Assembly (NCBI GenBank): GCA_039000515.1
Contig: JBCFYV010000001.1
Location: 15,849,928 to 15,913,927 of the forward strand
DNA length: 64,000 nt
Source: Timema cristinae
Lineage: Eukaryota > Arthropoda > Insecta > Phasmatodea > Timematidae
Direction of reading: 5' to 3'
Shown one piece after another: positions 40,963 to 53,080 of this stretch. The notes under the pieces are model-generated. The model worked only from the letters and a program-made list of their open reading frames with translations. It did not search any database and was not told where the DNA came from. A program made the translations under genes and the position numbers. Position 1 is the first letter of the stretch; every line of letters begins with the position of its first letter.

Positions 40963-41650
40963 AAAGCTTAAAAAAAATTATGTATCAAATTCCTAAATGA
41001 TTGAATTTGTATATATATGTAAAATTTAACTATTTTACCTTAAAGAAAGGCGACAATATAAACAAAACAAAAGCCATACTTAGTAAAAATATCAGATAGA
41101 AACTGTTTATTTTATAGTAGATGTAATAACAAACCCATTAATTCCATATTTAGTAAAAATTAATGAAGGCCTACTTCTTTTATTTACTAATGGACAACTT
41201 TTTTTTACTATATTTAATTTACTCTGCCGAAATTAACTTATCTAGAAAATCTTGTAACATTATCAGAATAAATATGGATGTCCATCCTAGTTAAAACAAA
41301 AACAAAAGAGGTAGAAAAAAAGTTTATAATAAAAAAAACAAGCACTTTAGAAAACACATGTTGGTTTTTGTCGTCTCCGTATTAAAACATTTTTATTGCT
41401 GGTTTTGAAACAAAAATGTTGGCTTCGTATTACGTACTAGCTATTCTATGTGTGTGTGTGTTTTAATGTTAATTAAAGTCTTGTTCGCGGCCTTGTTTTA
41501 ATATGGCGGCGGCATGTTCCCCGCTCACAGGAACAATGGGTGATTCAGAGGGGAGATAAAACGTCACCTGCGAGCTACCTTCCCTCTCTCTTCTCTCATA
41601 CAACCCCCTTAAACCCCCGCAAAGTGAAAGAGATACACAAAAAGCTGCTG
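40963..41650. other. A+T-rich DNA with one CpG-rich, promoter-like patch
   Basis: To 41,470 there are no features apart from a short TG tract at 41,450. 41,480-41,620 is different: TTCGCGGCCTTG, TAATATGGCGGCGGCATG (YY1-like), AGGAACAATGGGTG (SOX-like) and AACGTCACC (CRE-like). No coding frame follows. Confidence 0.4.
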
Positions 41651-41667
41651 ATCCAGGAGAAGAGATA

Positions 41668-42572
41668 GTTAGTTACCAGGGACAAATAAATTGTACCAGC
41701 TAGGTGACCAGGGACAAATAAATTGTGCCAGCTAGGGGACTAGGGACAATTAAATTGTACAAGCTAGGTGACCAGGGACAAATAAATTGTACCAGATAGG
41801 GTACCAGGGACAAATAAATTGTACCAGATAGGGGACCAGGGACAAATAAATTGTACCAGCTAAGTGACTAGGGACAAATACGTCGTATCAGCTAGGAGAC
41901 CAGGGACAAATACATCGTACCAGCTAGGGGACCAGGGACAATTAAATTGTACAAGCTAGGTGACCAGGGACAAATAAATTGTACCAGCTAGGTGACTAGG
42001 GACAAATACGTCGTACCAGCTAGGTGACTACGGACAAATACATCGTACCAGCTAGGAGACCAGGGACAAATACATCGTACCAGCTAGGAGACCAGGGACA
42101 AATACATCGTACCAGCTAGGGGACCAGGGACAATTAAATTGTACAAGCTAGGTGACCAGGGACAAATAAATTGTACCAGCTAGGTGACCAGGGACAAATA
42201 AATTGTACCAGCTAGGTGACTAGGGACAAATACGTCGTACCAGCTAGGTGACTACGGACAAATACATCGTACCAGCTAGGAGACCAGGGACAAATACATC
42301 GTACTAGCTAGGGGACCAGGGACAATTAAATTGTACAAGCTAGGTGACCAGGGACAAATAAATGGTACCAGATAGGGGACCAGGGACAAATAAATTGTAC
42401 CAGCTAGGTGACCAGGGACAAATAAATTGTACCAGCTAAGTGACCAGGGACAAATAAATTGTACCAGCTAGGTGACCAAGGACAAATAAACTGTACCAGC
42501 TAAGTGATCAGGGACAAATAAATTGAACAAGCTAGGATACAAGGGACAAATACATCGTACCAACTAAGTCAC
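41668..42572. repeat. 32-bp minisatellite, about 28 units, with higher-order blocks
   Basis: Unit GACAAATAAATTGTACCAGC continued by TAGGTGACCAGG. Variants ATACATCG, ATACGTCG and ATTAAATTGTACAAGC recur in the same order (about 41,860-42,010, 42,000-42,160, 42,220-42,350), showing block copying. Confidence 0.95.
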
Positions 42573-42639
42573 CAGGGCTCAGGGCCCCTAAAATTGAACG
42601 AGGTCCCACATCAGATCAAGGTGAAAATATGGTCAAGTG

Positions 42640-42845
42640 GCTACGCTCGCCAAAGAAAACCGTGTATGGGGTGGTCAATGTTCGAATCTCGGTCAGCCAC
42701 TTGGGGGTGGTAAGGAATAGGAAGGGTGTGGTATGGGGTGTAAGTATCCACGTGTGATCTAGGTTCGTGTTTTCCCCATCCTTGCTCCACGTTAACGCGG
42801 GTGCATTAACTACCTTACTCTCTCTTCCATAGAATAAGCAGTTAT
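42640..42845 (+). mobile_element. Possible old SINE-B relic
   Basis: GGTCAATGTTCGAATCTCGG (box B), then after an insert TCCTTGCTCCACGTTAACGC and GGGTGCATTAACTACC. The tail is missing. Weak. Confidence 0.35.
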
Positions 42846-42907
42846 GTAACACTTGTGTTCAAAAGTACTAAGACAAATTGCCTGTTTGTTGGAGTAGGAG
42901 TTACGAG

Positions 42908-43145
42908 ACTTTTATTTGAGGTATTTGACGTGCATTTTATAAACAGACTGATTATATCAGCACACGATTTATAAAATAACTTAAATCTAGTACACGACAG
43001 AGCATCCAACCCCCTGGTCGTTATTTCATCACTGGTAAAGGGGAAACCCATGCTACAACATATATAGATTTTACGGCTACACCGGGAATTGAACCTGGGA
43101 CCCATTACTTATTAGGCAGACACGCTACTGAATGAGCTAAGGCAT
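42908..43145 (-). mobile_element. SINE-D, full length, minus strand
   Basis: On the minus strand: head TAGCTCATTCAGTAGCGTGT, box B CAGGTTCAATTCCCGG, then TGAAATAACGACCAGG, CGTGTGCTGATATAATCAG and the AAATACCTCAAATAAAAG tail. The head looks like an intact tRNA, but its acceptor strands do not pair, so it is not called as a gene. Confidence 0.82.
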
Positions 43146-43559
43146 GTGTGGATTCAAGGGGGGTTTCAAAGGGTCAGTTGACCCCGCCTGTAGTAGTTAG
43201 AAAATTAGTACATAAAACAAAATGAAAGTTCAAATTTTAGAAATAAGAATACAAAATAGATCAATTGTACAATGTTTTATCTTTTTACGCGCAGACACTT
43301 CTTAAGCCGGGTCCACACGTGCGTTATTCGTCTACGTTTATTCAATGTTCGATATGACTCACGCAAGTGTGGAAAATATGGTTTTTTTCATGTACTACTA
43401 TTTGTCGTGCATAGCGAGTAACGAACATTGTTCCTTATGAAGATGGTAGACTACCACATATCAAAGAAGAGTAATAATCGCCTGAGAGCAGTTCATCCAC
43501 AAATACAGAATATAGAGTTTGTGTAGACAGCAGGAGCGGTGGAATTGTGGGGGCTCTGC
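43146..43559. other. No gene seen; unique sequence
   Basis: Nothing recognised. Confidence 0.5.
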
Positions 43560-44235
43560 CCCCCTGGAAATAATTTCAACCTCCCTGGAATAAATTATCT
43601 CCCTGTATATTTTCAAATCCTCTGATATTATCGATTATGAAGCTGAGAGATGGCCTTAAATTAAACTACAAATGACTTCTAGATGCATTCTATTGTCAAA
43701 AATTCCCCAGAGAAGACCGCTCCAAATAACTAAAATAACTACTAGACTAAATGAATCTATCTGACAGAAAAAGGAGGGGGAGGAAAGCTATAAATAGCTT
43801 CTTAGGTTATCCAAATTTCAAAAATATCTAGGGGAGAACAACTTCAAATAGCTTCTAGATAGATGCATGTCATTTTGAATTTCCAGGCGAGGACCAGCCC
43901 AAATAGCCTAGTTTCTGAAATAATTCAAATTTCAAAATTTTGGTCGGTGGAAGACCATTTCAAATATTATCTTTTAGAGGTATCTAACTTTCGTAAAAAA
44001 ATTAAGGTGAGAATCACTCTAAATAGCTTCGAGGGAGCATCAAAATTTCAAAAATTCCTGGGTGAGGAACACTTTAAATGGCTTATAAAAGAATCTCTGA
44101 TTTAAAAAATAAAGGTTAAAACTAATCATAGCTTCTATAATGAATGAACCGTTTTTCAAAAAATTGCTAAAGGAGGGTCACTCTAAATAGTTTATAAAAA
44201 CTATTTGATTTTAAAAAATTGGAGAAGATGGCCAC
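43560..44235. repeat. Degenerate tandem repeat, about 70-bp period (family G)
   Basis: CTAAATAGCTTCTAGA-like and CAAATTTCAAAAATTCCTGG-like segments followed by GGAGAACCACTTC alternate about eight times with heavy divergence. The left edge (CCTCTGATATTATCGATTAT and GAAGCTGAGAGATGGCC) matches 59,735-59,830. Confidence 0.65.
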
Positions 44236-44395
44236 GGTTTAAAACAGACATAAGATCAAATATCAATGAGAAACTATTAAATGGCTTTAAACATAAATCT
44301 ACATTGTAAGTAACTATGTTATTTATAATTATGACCCTCCTATAAAAATGATCTGAATCCGCCTCTGAGCTAAGGTGTCGAAATGGAGGGAATTT

Positions 44396-44634
44396 TTTTA
44401 GCATCAAGTCTAACTACTCGTTCGGGCTGTACGCAAATGTATTAATGTGTTGGGGGAAGAAGGTTCTATTTAGAGGAAGTGTACCCGCATTTTCGTGAAG
44501 AGTGGTTGAAGAAAATCATTCAAGCAAATAAACTCCGTTCATCTGTCTAGGATTCGAACCCCAATCTCTCCGTTATTGGCAGTCCTGTCTATTGCGAAAA
44601 TGACGCTTTAGACCACACGACCACCGATTCAGGT
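44396..44634 (-). mobile_element. SINE-B, minus strand
   Basis: Tail (CTAACTACTCGTTCGGGCTG), body (TTAGAGGAAGTGTACCCGC), box B (GGATTCGAACCCCAATC) and head (TGACGCTTTAGACCACACGA). Confidence 0.82.
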
Positions 44635-44637
44635 TAG

Positions 44638-44660
44638 CGAGAGAGAGAGAGAGAGAGAGG
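44638..44660. repeat. (GA)n microsatellite
   Basis: About 22 bp of GA repeats just after the SINE head. Confidence 0.92.
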
Positions 44661-45281
44661 ATTAATATAATAGTCCCCGGTGGGCGAGAGCGGATAGTGC
44701 GGTAGGCAGTATCACGGCTGGGGTATCAGGAGAGCAGAGGTGGCGGAGAGATTTACGACCGGTAATTAGGGGATCCAGTTCGAGATATCGATAATATCGC
44801 TACCAAAGAGTCGAAATATATAGCACGGGAACATCTTTATTTCTTTACCCTTGGGCCGGATCCGTGGGAGGTGCTAGTAGCTTGTACTTGGTATATTATC
44901 TGGTACCCCCTCCCCTAACACTGCGGGTACAGTCAGTGTCTAGACGTGAGAGTACTTTCAAGGCAAGTGTACTCTGTCTAGAAGGTGTTCTTTTGGAACT
45001 ATTTCTCCAAATTTCTCCATTCGTATACTCCTCTTTGGGGCCAGAGCCTAACCAATGTACCCTTTATTTAAAAAAATAAAGGATGCAAGTATAGCTCATC
45101 TATGGTGGGAGTGTAGGTAAAGCCCGTGTCACACGAGGCTAGTTACCACGTGACAGCTTTCAGAAGTTTATTTATTACAAACATTGGCTGCCAGTACTAT
45201 TATAACAATTGTTTGGTAACACTTTTTAATGACAACATACTATTACTAAACAAATAGTCCGACACAATAGTTTGTTTTTTT
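44661..45281. other. No gene seen; unique sequence
   Basis: 44,670-44,770 is GC-richer. No frame or family recognised. Confidence 0.5.
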
Positions 45282-45486
45282 ACTAAGCTAATGTTACTGG
45301 GTTCGATTCCCTGCATGGCCAAAAAATGTATAATTAGTGAAATGGGTTTCCCATTTCATAGTGATGAGTTAACGGCTGGTTGGATGGATGTTGTGTTTGT
45401 TTTGGATTTAAGTTAGTTATAAGTTGTGTGCTGATATAATAAGTTTCGAAAGTGTACGTTAAATACTTAAAATAAATTAAAATAAA
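45282..45486 (+). mobile_element. SINE-D, head truncated
   Basis: Box B GGGTTCGATTCCCTGC, then ATGTATAATTAGTGAAATGG, GATGAGTTAACGGCTGGTTG, GTTGTGTGCTGATATAATAA and the tail TTAAATACTTAAAATAAATT. It abuts a family-3 element. Confidence 0.85.
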
Positions 45487-46320
45487 TGGTACGGCACACT
45501 ACTCAGACACTTACTAAAAACTCGTAAGTTTTGTGAAACGAAATAATGGCTGATGGATTTATACATTGTTGTAGAAACATTACACCAAAGATCATAAATT
45601 AAATAATATACTCTGTTACTCGCTTACTCTATGGAATTATGAACTAGGAACACTGTTATAGAAACATTAAGAAAAGAGAAATATCTTTGTTCACCAAAGA
45701 GTATAAGAATCATATTCATTTTCAAAGACCTGAATTCAAAAGTATATATATCTGCTTAGAAATGGTTGGTTTTATAAAAATATAATTCAAATTAAAATAT
45801 TTTCATCTTCAATGGTACTACAACTTAACAATAATAAGTTAGTATTTCGTATCTCAAATATTTGCGGATAAATAGATGAGAATTGGAAAATTTCCCTCAT
45901 GTAAAGTACCCTCAAAATAATTTTAATGAGAAATTTAGAGTTGTCAATTTGTTTATAGTAATAAACAGTGCCTAGATATAAAACTTTATCAAAATAGTAA
46001 GAGTGAGTTACGAGAAAAAATTTTTTTTTCTTTTTGCTCTTCAGTAAACTACCCTTAATTTTAGGGTTAGATATTTAATTCAAAAGACACCAGATACCAA
46101 ATTAATGCCCAATTGGTAAAATAGTATCGGATCTAGCCTGAGATAAGGAACAGACAGATGGACAGACCGACATACAGAGAGATAAATGGCATCATGAAAA
46201 CTACTTTTTTTTTTCAGGGGGTCATAAAACGTCGACATTTATTAAAATCTCAAGTTCAATATTTTTGACAATATTTCCTCCAATGGGTCGAGATAAAATA
46301 AAAAGAAGAGAAAAACTAAG
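45482..46320 (+). mobile_element. Family-3 element, copy 3
   Basis: AAATGGTACGGCACACTACTC, TACTAAAAACTCGTAAGTTT, TGTAAAGTACCCTCAAAATA, GACAGACCGACATACAGAG and GGGGGTCATAAAACGTC in family order. The terminal GCGAGAAAGT is reduced to GTCGAGATAAAA. Confidence 0.75.
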
Positions 46321-46790
46321 CCAATAATAATTATTTCCTAATAGGTTGATATTAGCTACTTTCAGCCAATGTTTGCGGTAAAGCACACTCTGCTAGCTAT
46401 TACCACCTTTCATACCGTGGATGAGCTATACCTTGTAAAGTATAAACGGACAAAACAGAATAATTAGAAAAAATACATCGTGTTAATAAACAAATTAAAA
46501 ATATATATTTACTCATTAAAAAATTTAATTGTTGATTAATCGGTTGTTTTAAGTTTACGTTGCAAAGCATTATGAGTCGCTCCACCACTTGAGAAAATTA
46601 TAATCTCAATTTTCGACGAATGTGTGGATCAAACCTTACTTACCCTCCCAACATTTGAAGGGTACAGGGAAAAGGTGGAGAGTCTAATTTTAACTCAAAC
46701 TGAGCTGTACTGACATCTGTTAGACAATCACGAAACCTTTCTAATATACTTTAGATTATGGTTAAAAGCGGTCTCTGGCATATTTAAATA
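46321..46790. other. No gene seen; A+T-rich unique sequence
   Basis: Nothing recognised. Confidence 0.5.
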
Positions 46791-46797
46791 ATTTAAA

Positions 46798-47035
46798 AGA
46801 AGAAAGTGTTTGCTGAAGTCCTTGTGAGGTTTGAGATATAAAAGTGTTTGCTGGAGTCCTCGTGAGGTTTGAGATATAAAAGTGTTTGAAGTCCTTGTGA
46901 GGTTTGAGATATAAAAGTGTTTGCTGGAGTCCTTGCGAGGTTTGAGATATAAAAGTGTTTGCTGGAGTCCTTGTGAGGTTTGAGATATAAAAGTGTTTGC
47001 TGGAGTCCTTTTGAGGTTTGGGATATAAAAGTTGT
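46798..47035. repeat. 38-bp minisatellite, about 6 units
   Basis: Unit AGTGTTTGCTGGAGTCCTTG continued by TGAGGTTTGAGATATAAA; one unit lacks GCTG. A single related unit (AGTATTTGCTGGGGTCTCTT) stands at 55,219 just before another array. Confidence 0.93.
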
Positions 47036-47768
47036 TATATTGGAAAATGTTAGTAATGTGACTTTTCCCCTAGTCCTCTCCTTTTATGTTAAATACAACA
47101 ACGTTATTAAAAAGTGGACTATTGTTCAGTCGTGAATTAAAGCGAATACTTTTAATCTATTATTTATAAACTAGACTTTACTTAAATTATTTAATTTGTA
47201 TTGTGTGTTTATCTCTTATCTAAATCTTAATTTGAAGTTCCCTGTCTCGACAAACTAAACAGAGCAAACAATACTGTAAATAGTTATAGTTTTATTAAGA
47301 AAAAATATTAACATAACGATATTTGAAAACTGCACAAAAAAAAATCTAAATATTTGGCAAGCTGGTTAGTTAGGCCTAAATGCCTCTCAATGGCAGATAG
47401 ATACTTATTTTATCCATGTAAAAACAATTTCATTCGTGCAATTAACTCTCTGCGCGCAAAATAAAATTAAAAAACCTATAGTTACTTTGTCTTGATGTTT
47501 AAAATTGCACCTGTCATTTTCTGACCGTAATCAAACGACTAAGAATGTTTTTAATGCCAACATTTAATTTGCCTTTCTCGATAAAGCGAAAATAATAAAC
47601 AAGTTTGTTTTTAATAAAAAAAGTTTGTTGAAGCTTACACTAAAAAGACGCCTGGCTTCTTTATCTGAAAGATAGAAACATAATTTATTAGAAACATTTA
47701 TTGTTAGGAAATTTGAGTAAGAAAAAACTGTTGTAAAAATAGCCATCATTTATTTTGATAAGTTGTCC
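47036..47768. other. No gene seen; A+T-rich unique sequence
   Basis: Nothing recognised. Confidence 0.5.
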
Positions 47769-47978
47769 AACACCTTATCTCAGTCGGTAGTGAGGCTGTC
47801 TACTGATCTAATGGCCCCTGGTTCGATACCTGGCATGCCCGAAAAAATGTATCATTGGTAAAGTGTGAGTGTTATGTCTGCTCTAGATTTACGTTAGCTT
47901 ATAAGTCGTGTGATGATATAAACAGTTCAAAAAGGGAACCTTACATACCTAAAATAAATGAAAAAAAAAAAAAAAACT
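47769..47978 (+). mobile_element. SINE-D, full length
   Basis: Head CACCTTATCTCAGTCGGTAG, box B CTGGTTCGATACCTGGC, body shortened between GTATCATTGGTAAAGTG and TGTTATGTCTGCTCTAG, then ATAAGTCGTGTGATGATATA and a poly-A tail (about 15 A). Confidence 0.87.
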
Positions 47979-47983
47979 TTTAT

Positions 47984-48206
47984 GTGGCCGCATGGTTTAA
48001 GGCATTGCCTCACAGTATACCGACTGTCGATGAAGGAAATCTCAGTTTTCGAATGCCAACGGTATGTATATGAAGGTATTAAAACTCAATTATTTATCTC
48101 TATATCTCCATGCAAATGAGGGTGCGTTTCTTCTAAATTTTACCTTACTCTTCCATATACTATTTCTGTAAATGTTCGAATATCCTGAACGGGAAGTGGA
48201 ATAAAA
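47984..48206 (+). mobile_element. SINE-B directly after a SINE-D
   Basis: Head GTGGCCGCATGGTTTAAGGC, box B TCAGTTTTCGAATGCC, body (CTCCATGCAAATGAGGGTGC) and tail (ATCCTGAACGGGAAGTGGAA). Confidence 0.75.
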
Positions 48207-48314
48207 TGGGGGGAAGGTGGGAGGTGGGGATGAAAAGTGGTGCGATAAACATTTTTTTAACATACACTTAAAACATTCATCCGGATTCATCCGGTTTAAA
48301 GCTTTTTTCTATTT

Positions 48315-49331
48315 AAATAAATGGTACCGAACTCCGCACGGACTTTCTCGCTCTATTGTTTGAAAATGGAGATATTTACACAAAACTCGTAATATATGTG
48401 AAACAAAATAATATACACTAGCAAACCCAAAAATAAATTGCACTATACTTATGTAACACTTTTTTTTTAGTCCCGGTTTTAAATTTTATAATTTTGTTTT
48501 TGAAGAATTAATGTCCTAATTTGTATGTTTGGAATGATAAAAAAAAGATCAATGTTGGGTTCACAAAGGTCAACACTACGTATTAAATTCCAATTTTTGG
48601 TTAAAATTTTCGACATTTTATTAGGTGTTGCAAATCTTCATGCTATCGTATTGCTCATTTATAAATTTCGATCAATAAAAAATGTAAATATTGATTATTG
48701 AGTTTAAAATGGATATAGATCATTGTTGTACAAACATTTTCCTAAGAGGTTTAAGGAATAACAACATAAACTTTTAGAGACTTTTATTTAATTACTCTAT
48801 GACATTGGAGAATTATTGCGTTAAGGCTTGAGTAGTATCTCTTTACAAATAAGGATCACAAAATTGTATTAATATAGTGCCAATATCTCAGAAACTGTTG
48901 GATTTATAAAAATATATTTCATATAAAAGTTTTTATTTTCAATAGTACTACAATGATAGTTATTTAATATCTCAAATAGTTGCGGAAATACGGAAGTTTC
49001 TTCTTCTGTAAAGTACCCTAACATTAATTTTAATGGAAAAATGAAAATACCAGTTTATTTATAATCTTAATCAACACCTAGATACGATTTTAATCAAAAT
49101 CTTTTGAACCGATTTTAGAGAAAACCGACTTCTTCTATTTTTGCCCTTCAGTAAACTACTCTTAATTTTAAGTTTAGGCTCTAATTGGAGGTACAGACAT
49201 ATGGAAAGTTAAAAACAACTTTTTTGGATTCGGGGGGGGTCATGAAACTTCAAGATTCATCAAAATCTTGAGTTTGATTTTTTTGACGATTACAATACTT
49301 TCTCTACCTGTAAGATAGCGAGAAAGTAAAA
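48315..49331 (+). mobile_element. Family-3 element, copy 4, uninterrupted
   Basis: The best full copy. It starts AAATAAATGGTACCGAACTC with GGACTTTCTCGCTCTATTG, and ends CTGTAAGATAGCGAGAAAGT. ACTTTCTCGCT and AGCGAGAAAGT are complementary. Internal landmarks match copy 1 throughout. No frame longer than background, so it is nonautonomous. Confidence 0.8.
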
Positions 49332-49915
49332 ATAGCTTAGAAACGTTATCTAAACCTAGGAATGTGTGGCCAAGTGACTGAGATTTAATCATCTTAATTT
49401 ATTTATTTTCAAAAATTAAATATTATAATTAATATATAGCTTAATTTGTTCATACGTGCTCTTAATTCAGTCATAATGAAGTATGCTGATATATTTAAAA
49501 TTATTTTCCTAATAGGTGCTTAGCATGAGTTTTTATTTTCAGAAGGGGGAAAAAAAAACTTTTTTTCTCTGTTGATTTTGCGAGTCCTTGTGTATCCCAT
49601 AGCATATGGTGTTTATATTATCCAAAACTATATCTCTGTTTGAAGTAGGTACCTCAGGAAATATTTTCATTACGAACGTAATTATCTCATTAGAGCTTAT
49701 AAATACAGCTCTAAATTTCATTCCCTCACACCCCAACCCACATCCCTCTAGTCGCCCTACCTCTATAATTACAGTCATAAAGTTGCTGCGCGAAATTCCG
49801 GAACCAATGGGTAGAAAACTTCAGACAGGAAGTTTGGTGCAAAAATGGATCAAGTTTGAGTTCGTTCGTAAAGTATTATTTTTAAATACGGTTCTATTTT
49901 AAATATATATTTATA
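49332..49915. other. No gene seen; unique sequence
   Basis: Opposed frames of 98 and 79 codons at 49,539-49,902 mirror each other; no domain recognised in either. Confidence 0.45.
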
Positions 49916-50137
49916 AGCCGTTTTTTCTATCCGTTCAGATTATACAGATATATAGGCTACTAACTACGCGGTGTTAGGGGTGACCATCATTTGCGTGGAA
50001 GGAGAATGGAAAACTGTTTAGAAAAACCCAACGCCAGTACACCCAAACAGGATCCGAACCCCAATCCACCCGTCATCGGCAGTCCAGTCTAATGCGATGG
50101 CGATGCCTTATTAGAGCACTCAACCCCCAAAGTAAGT
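49916..50137 (-). mobile_element. SINE-B, minus strand
   Basis: Diverged tail (TTTTTTCTATCCGTTCAGAT), body (TTTGCGTGGAAGGAGAATGG), box B (CAGGATCCGAACCCC) and head (CGATGCCTTATTAGAGCAC). Confidence 0.72.
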
Positions 50138-50309
50138 ATATTTCTTAAATTTAATCTTCTTTAAATAATTTCAATACATGAAATCAATTGTATTTTCAAA
50201 GACTCGAACTAAAATCTTACTTCCTATCTAGATCGATCCTTGACCCGAGAATCGAGGTTGTTCAATCGATCCCCGAGGGCAATGCGAGGGGAGCACCTGT
50301 GTCAGCACC

Positions 50310-51662
50310 CAACGTCATCTGCCAGACCATCTTTTGTCTATAAATCATGTCGTAGAGCTAGTGGAGCAGGTGGGAGGACTGGCCACTTCATTCACTACTT
50401 CGTGAGGAATAACACTTTCCTTCAAACCATGCTTTCTCGGTCATAGACTAGATATAGAGCTACTAGAGCAGATGGGAAGAATGGCCACTTCATTCCCTGC
50501 TTCGTGAGGAATAACACTTTCCTTCAGACCACGCTTTATCGGTCATAGACTAGATATAGAGCTACTAGAGCAGATGGGAAGAATGGCCACTTCATTCCTT
50601 GCTTCGTGAGGAATAACACTTTCCTTCAGACCACGCTTTATCGGTCATAGACTAGATATAGAGCTACTGGAGCTGGTGGGAGTACTGGCCACTTCATTCA
50701 CTGCTTCGTGAGGAATAACACTTTCCTTGAAACCACTCTCTCTCGGTCATAGACTGGGCATAGAGCTACTAGAACTGGGAGGACTGGCCACTTCATTCCT
50801 ACTTCGTGAGGAATAACACTTTCCTTCAAACCACCTCTCTCGGCCATAGACTGGATATAGAGCTACTGGAACAGATGGGAAGAATGGCCACTTCATTCCC
50901 TGCTTCGTGAGGAATAACACTTTCCTTCAGACCACGCTTTCTCGTCATAGACTAGATATAGAGCTACTAGAGCAGATGGGAGAATGGCCACTTCATTCCC
51001 TGCTTCGTGAGGAATAACACTTTCCTTCAGACCACGCGTTCTCAGTCATAGAATAGATATAGAGCTACTGGAGCTGTTGGGAGGACTGGCCGCTTCATTC
51101 CCCTGCTTCGTAAGGAATAACACTTTCCTCCGACGACACTTGCTCGGTCATAGACCGGATATAGAGATACTAGAGCTGGTGGGAGGAATGGCCACTTCAC
51201 TTCATTCCTGCTTCGTGAGGAATAACACTTTCCTCCCGACCACGCTTTCTCGGCCATAGACTGGATATAGAGCCACTGGAGCTGGTGAGCTGGCCACTTC
51301 ATTCCTGCTTCGTGAGGAATAACACTTTCCTCCGACCACTCTCTTCTTGGTCATAGACTGGATATATAGCTACTGGAGCTGGACTGGCCACTTCATTCCC
51401 TGCTTCGTGAGAATAACACTTTCCTTCAGACCACGCTTTCTCGGTCATAGACTAGGCACAGAGCTACTGGAGCTGGGGAGGATGGCCATTTCATTCCCTG
51501 CTTCGTGAGGAATAACACTTTCCTTCAGACCACGCTTTCTCGGTCATAGGGGCATAGAGCTACTAGAGCTGGTGGAGTACTGGACATTTCATTCCCTGCT
51601 TCGTGAGAAATAACACTTTCCCTCCGACCACTCTATCTCTCTCTCTCTCTTTCGGTCATATA
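50310..51662. repeat. About 102-bp minisatellite, 13 units
   Basis: GAGGAATAACACTTTCC recurs every 93-105 bp. The unit also holds CGGTCATAGACTGGATATAG, AGCTACTGGAGCTGGTGGGA and CTGGCCACTTCATTCCCTGC. Short indels vary unit length. Small frames through it are by-products. Confidence 0.94.
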
Positions 51663-52365
51663 CTGCATATAGAGCCACACATTTATTACACTCTCTTGAA
51701 ATTCAATTACGGACTAAAATTTAAAATTAGCAGACTTAAATTCAATATCTTTCAGAAGTTTTATAAATACATCATATATTTAACATTAATAAAAAAATAG
51801 TGTTTGTTTTAGTTGTTTATTTGCTAAATAAGTATTATTCGTGTCGAGCATACAACCATCAGATCACATCAAACAGAACAATTTCCAAGCAAGGTACTAA
51901 CATTTTTTTTTTCGAACATTTCGCTTTGGTAATTTATTCACGATTATCTGCAAACCGCAACCCTCAACACAACTCTCGGTTGCCCCTTGCTCTCTGTGAA
52001 CCAGAGGTGCACGCGCAACATACGAGTACACGGCCCATTTCCGCCATAAATATAATTATCACCCCATACCCCCCTCATACCTTCCCCTAACATCATGTGA
52101 CGTAAGAAACTACCACCACGACCCTCCCCCACCCCACCCACAATCCAGAAGTCAAAAAAGCTCATTTCAAACTGTGCCCGCAAAAAAAAAAAAAAAAACA
52201 GCTCCGCGTCTCGCGAGTCCCAAGTAATGAATTGTTGCACCCGTCAAGTACACTCTGTTTCGAGTAAAAGTGATACTTAGCTGCACGGTTAGATGATAGG
52301 AGGATGGGAAAACGAATTCAATGGCACATCTCATGTAAACAGTGTGTACATTTTAATATCATATT
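51663..52365. other. No gene seen; unique sequence
   Basis: Mirrored frames at 51,800-52,240. The minus-strand one includes a poly-A encoded F-run and is not credible. Poly-A at 52,182-52,198. Confidence 0.45.
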
Positions 52366-52755
52366 TTAAGGCGAGGATGTAGGTTACGTGATAAAAGGTA
52401 AGTGTTTTTACAGTTTTTATAGCAAATCTTCTTTAGTCTAATAAATCAAATATTGTTTCAGTAGAAACATAGAGTTTAGTTTTCTTCGTATGATGATATC
52501 AACAGTGGTTTAATAGCCGTCATGAGCATAGCGGTATTAGACGAGAAACATTTTAAATTAAGAGAAAAAATTGTCATTAAGTTCCAGGACACCCTTAACA
52601 GATATTCAACAACTGTTGATATCACCACGCGAAGAAAATTAAACTCTATGTTTGTACTGGAGAACAGTTTGATTTATTTTTAACAAAAAATATGTGTTGC
52701 TATAAATCTTTAAAATCACTTAGCTTAGCTCGCGTTCCTTACATTCTCACCTTAA
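52366..52755. mobile_element. Palindromic TTAA MITE, copy with both ends
   Basis: TTAAGGCGAGGATGTAGGTT at the left, ACATTCTCACCTTAA at the right. Core CGTATGATGATATCAACAG and inverted GTTGATATCACCACGCGAAG. Confidence 0.88.
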
Positions 52756-52827
52756 TAAAAAAAATATTTATAGCTAACTTGATAATAATCATTTCTGAAA
52801 TGCATTGGGAAAGTTTTTTTTTAAATA

Positions 52828-53080
52828 GAAGCAGGTCTTACTACCCGTTCAGGCTATACTCATATGTAGCCTACTAGCTACACTAATATGTAAGATATGA
52901 GTAAAGTTTAATTTATAGGAAGTTAACCCGCATTTGCGAGGCGGAAGATTGGGAAATAATTAAGGAAAAATCCTTGATCGGTATAACCGATTGGGATTCT
53001 AACCCCGATCTCCCCGTCACCAGAAATCCTCCCTATTGAGAGAATGACAATTTAGACCGTTCGACTACCAGAGGGGGTCT
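52828..53080 (-). mobile_element. SINE-B, minus strand
   Basis: Tail GTCTTACTACCCGTTCAGGC, body (ACCCGCATTTGCGAGGCGG), box B (GGGATTCTAACCCCG) and head (TTTAGACCGTTCGACTACCA). Confidence 0.8.

Noticed and set aside
43068..43145. Functional tRNA gene on the minus strand
   Set aside because: Boxes A and B look good, but the acceptor-stem strands do not pair and the sequence continues into the SINE-D body.
49539..49902. Opposed 98- and 79-codon ORFs
   Set aside because: Mirror readings of a stop-poor stretch; neither has recognisable motifs.
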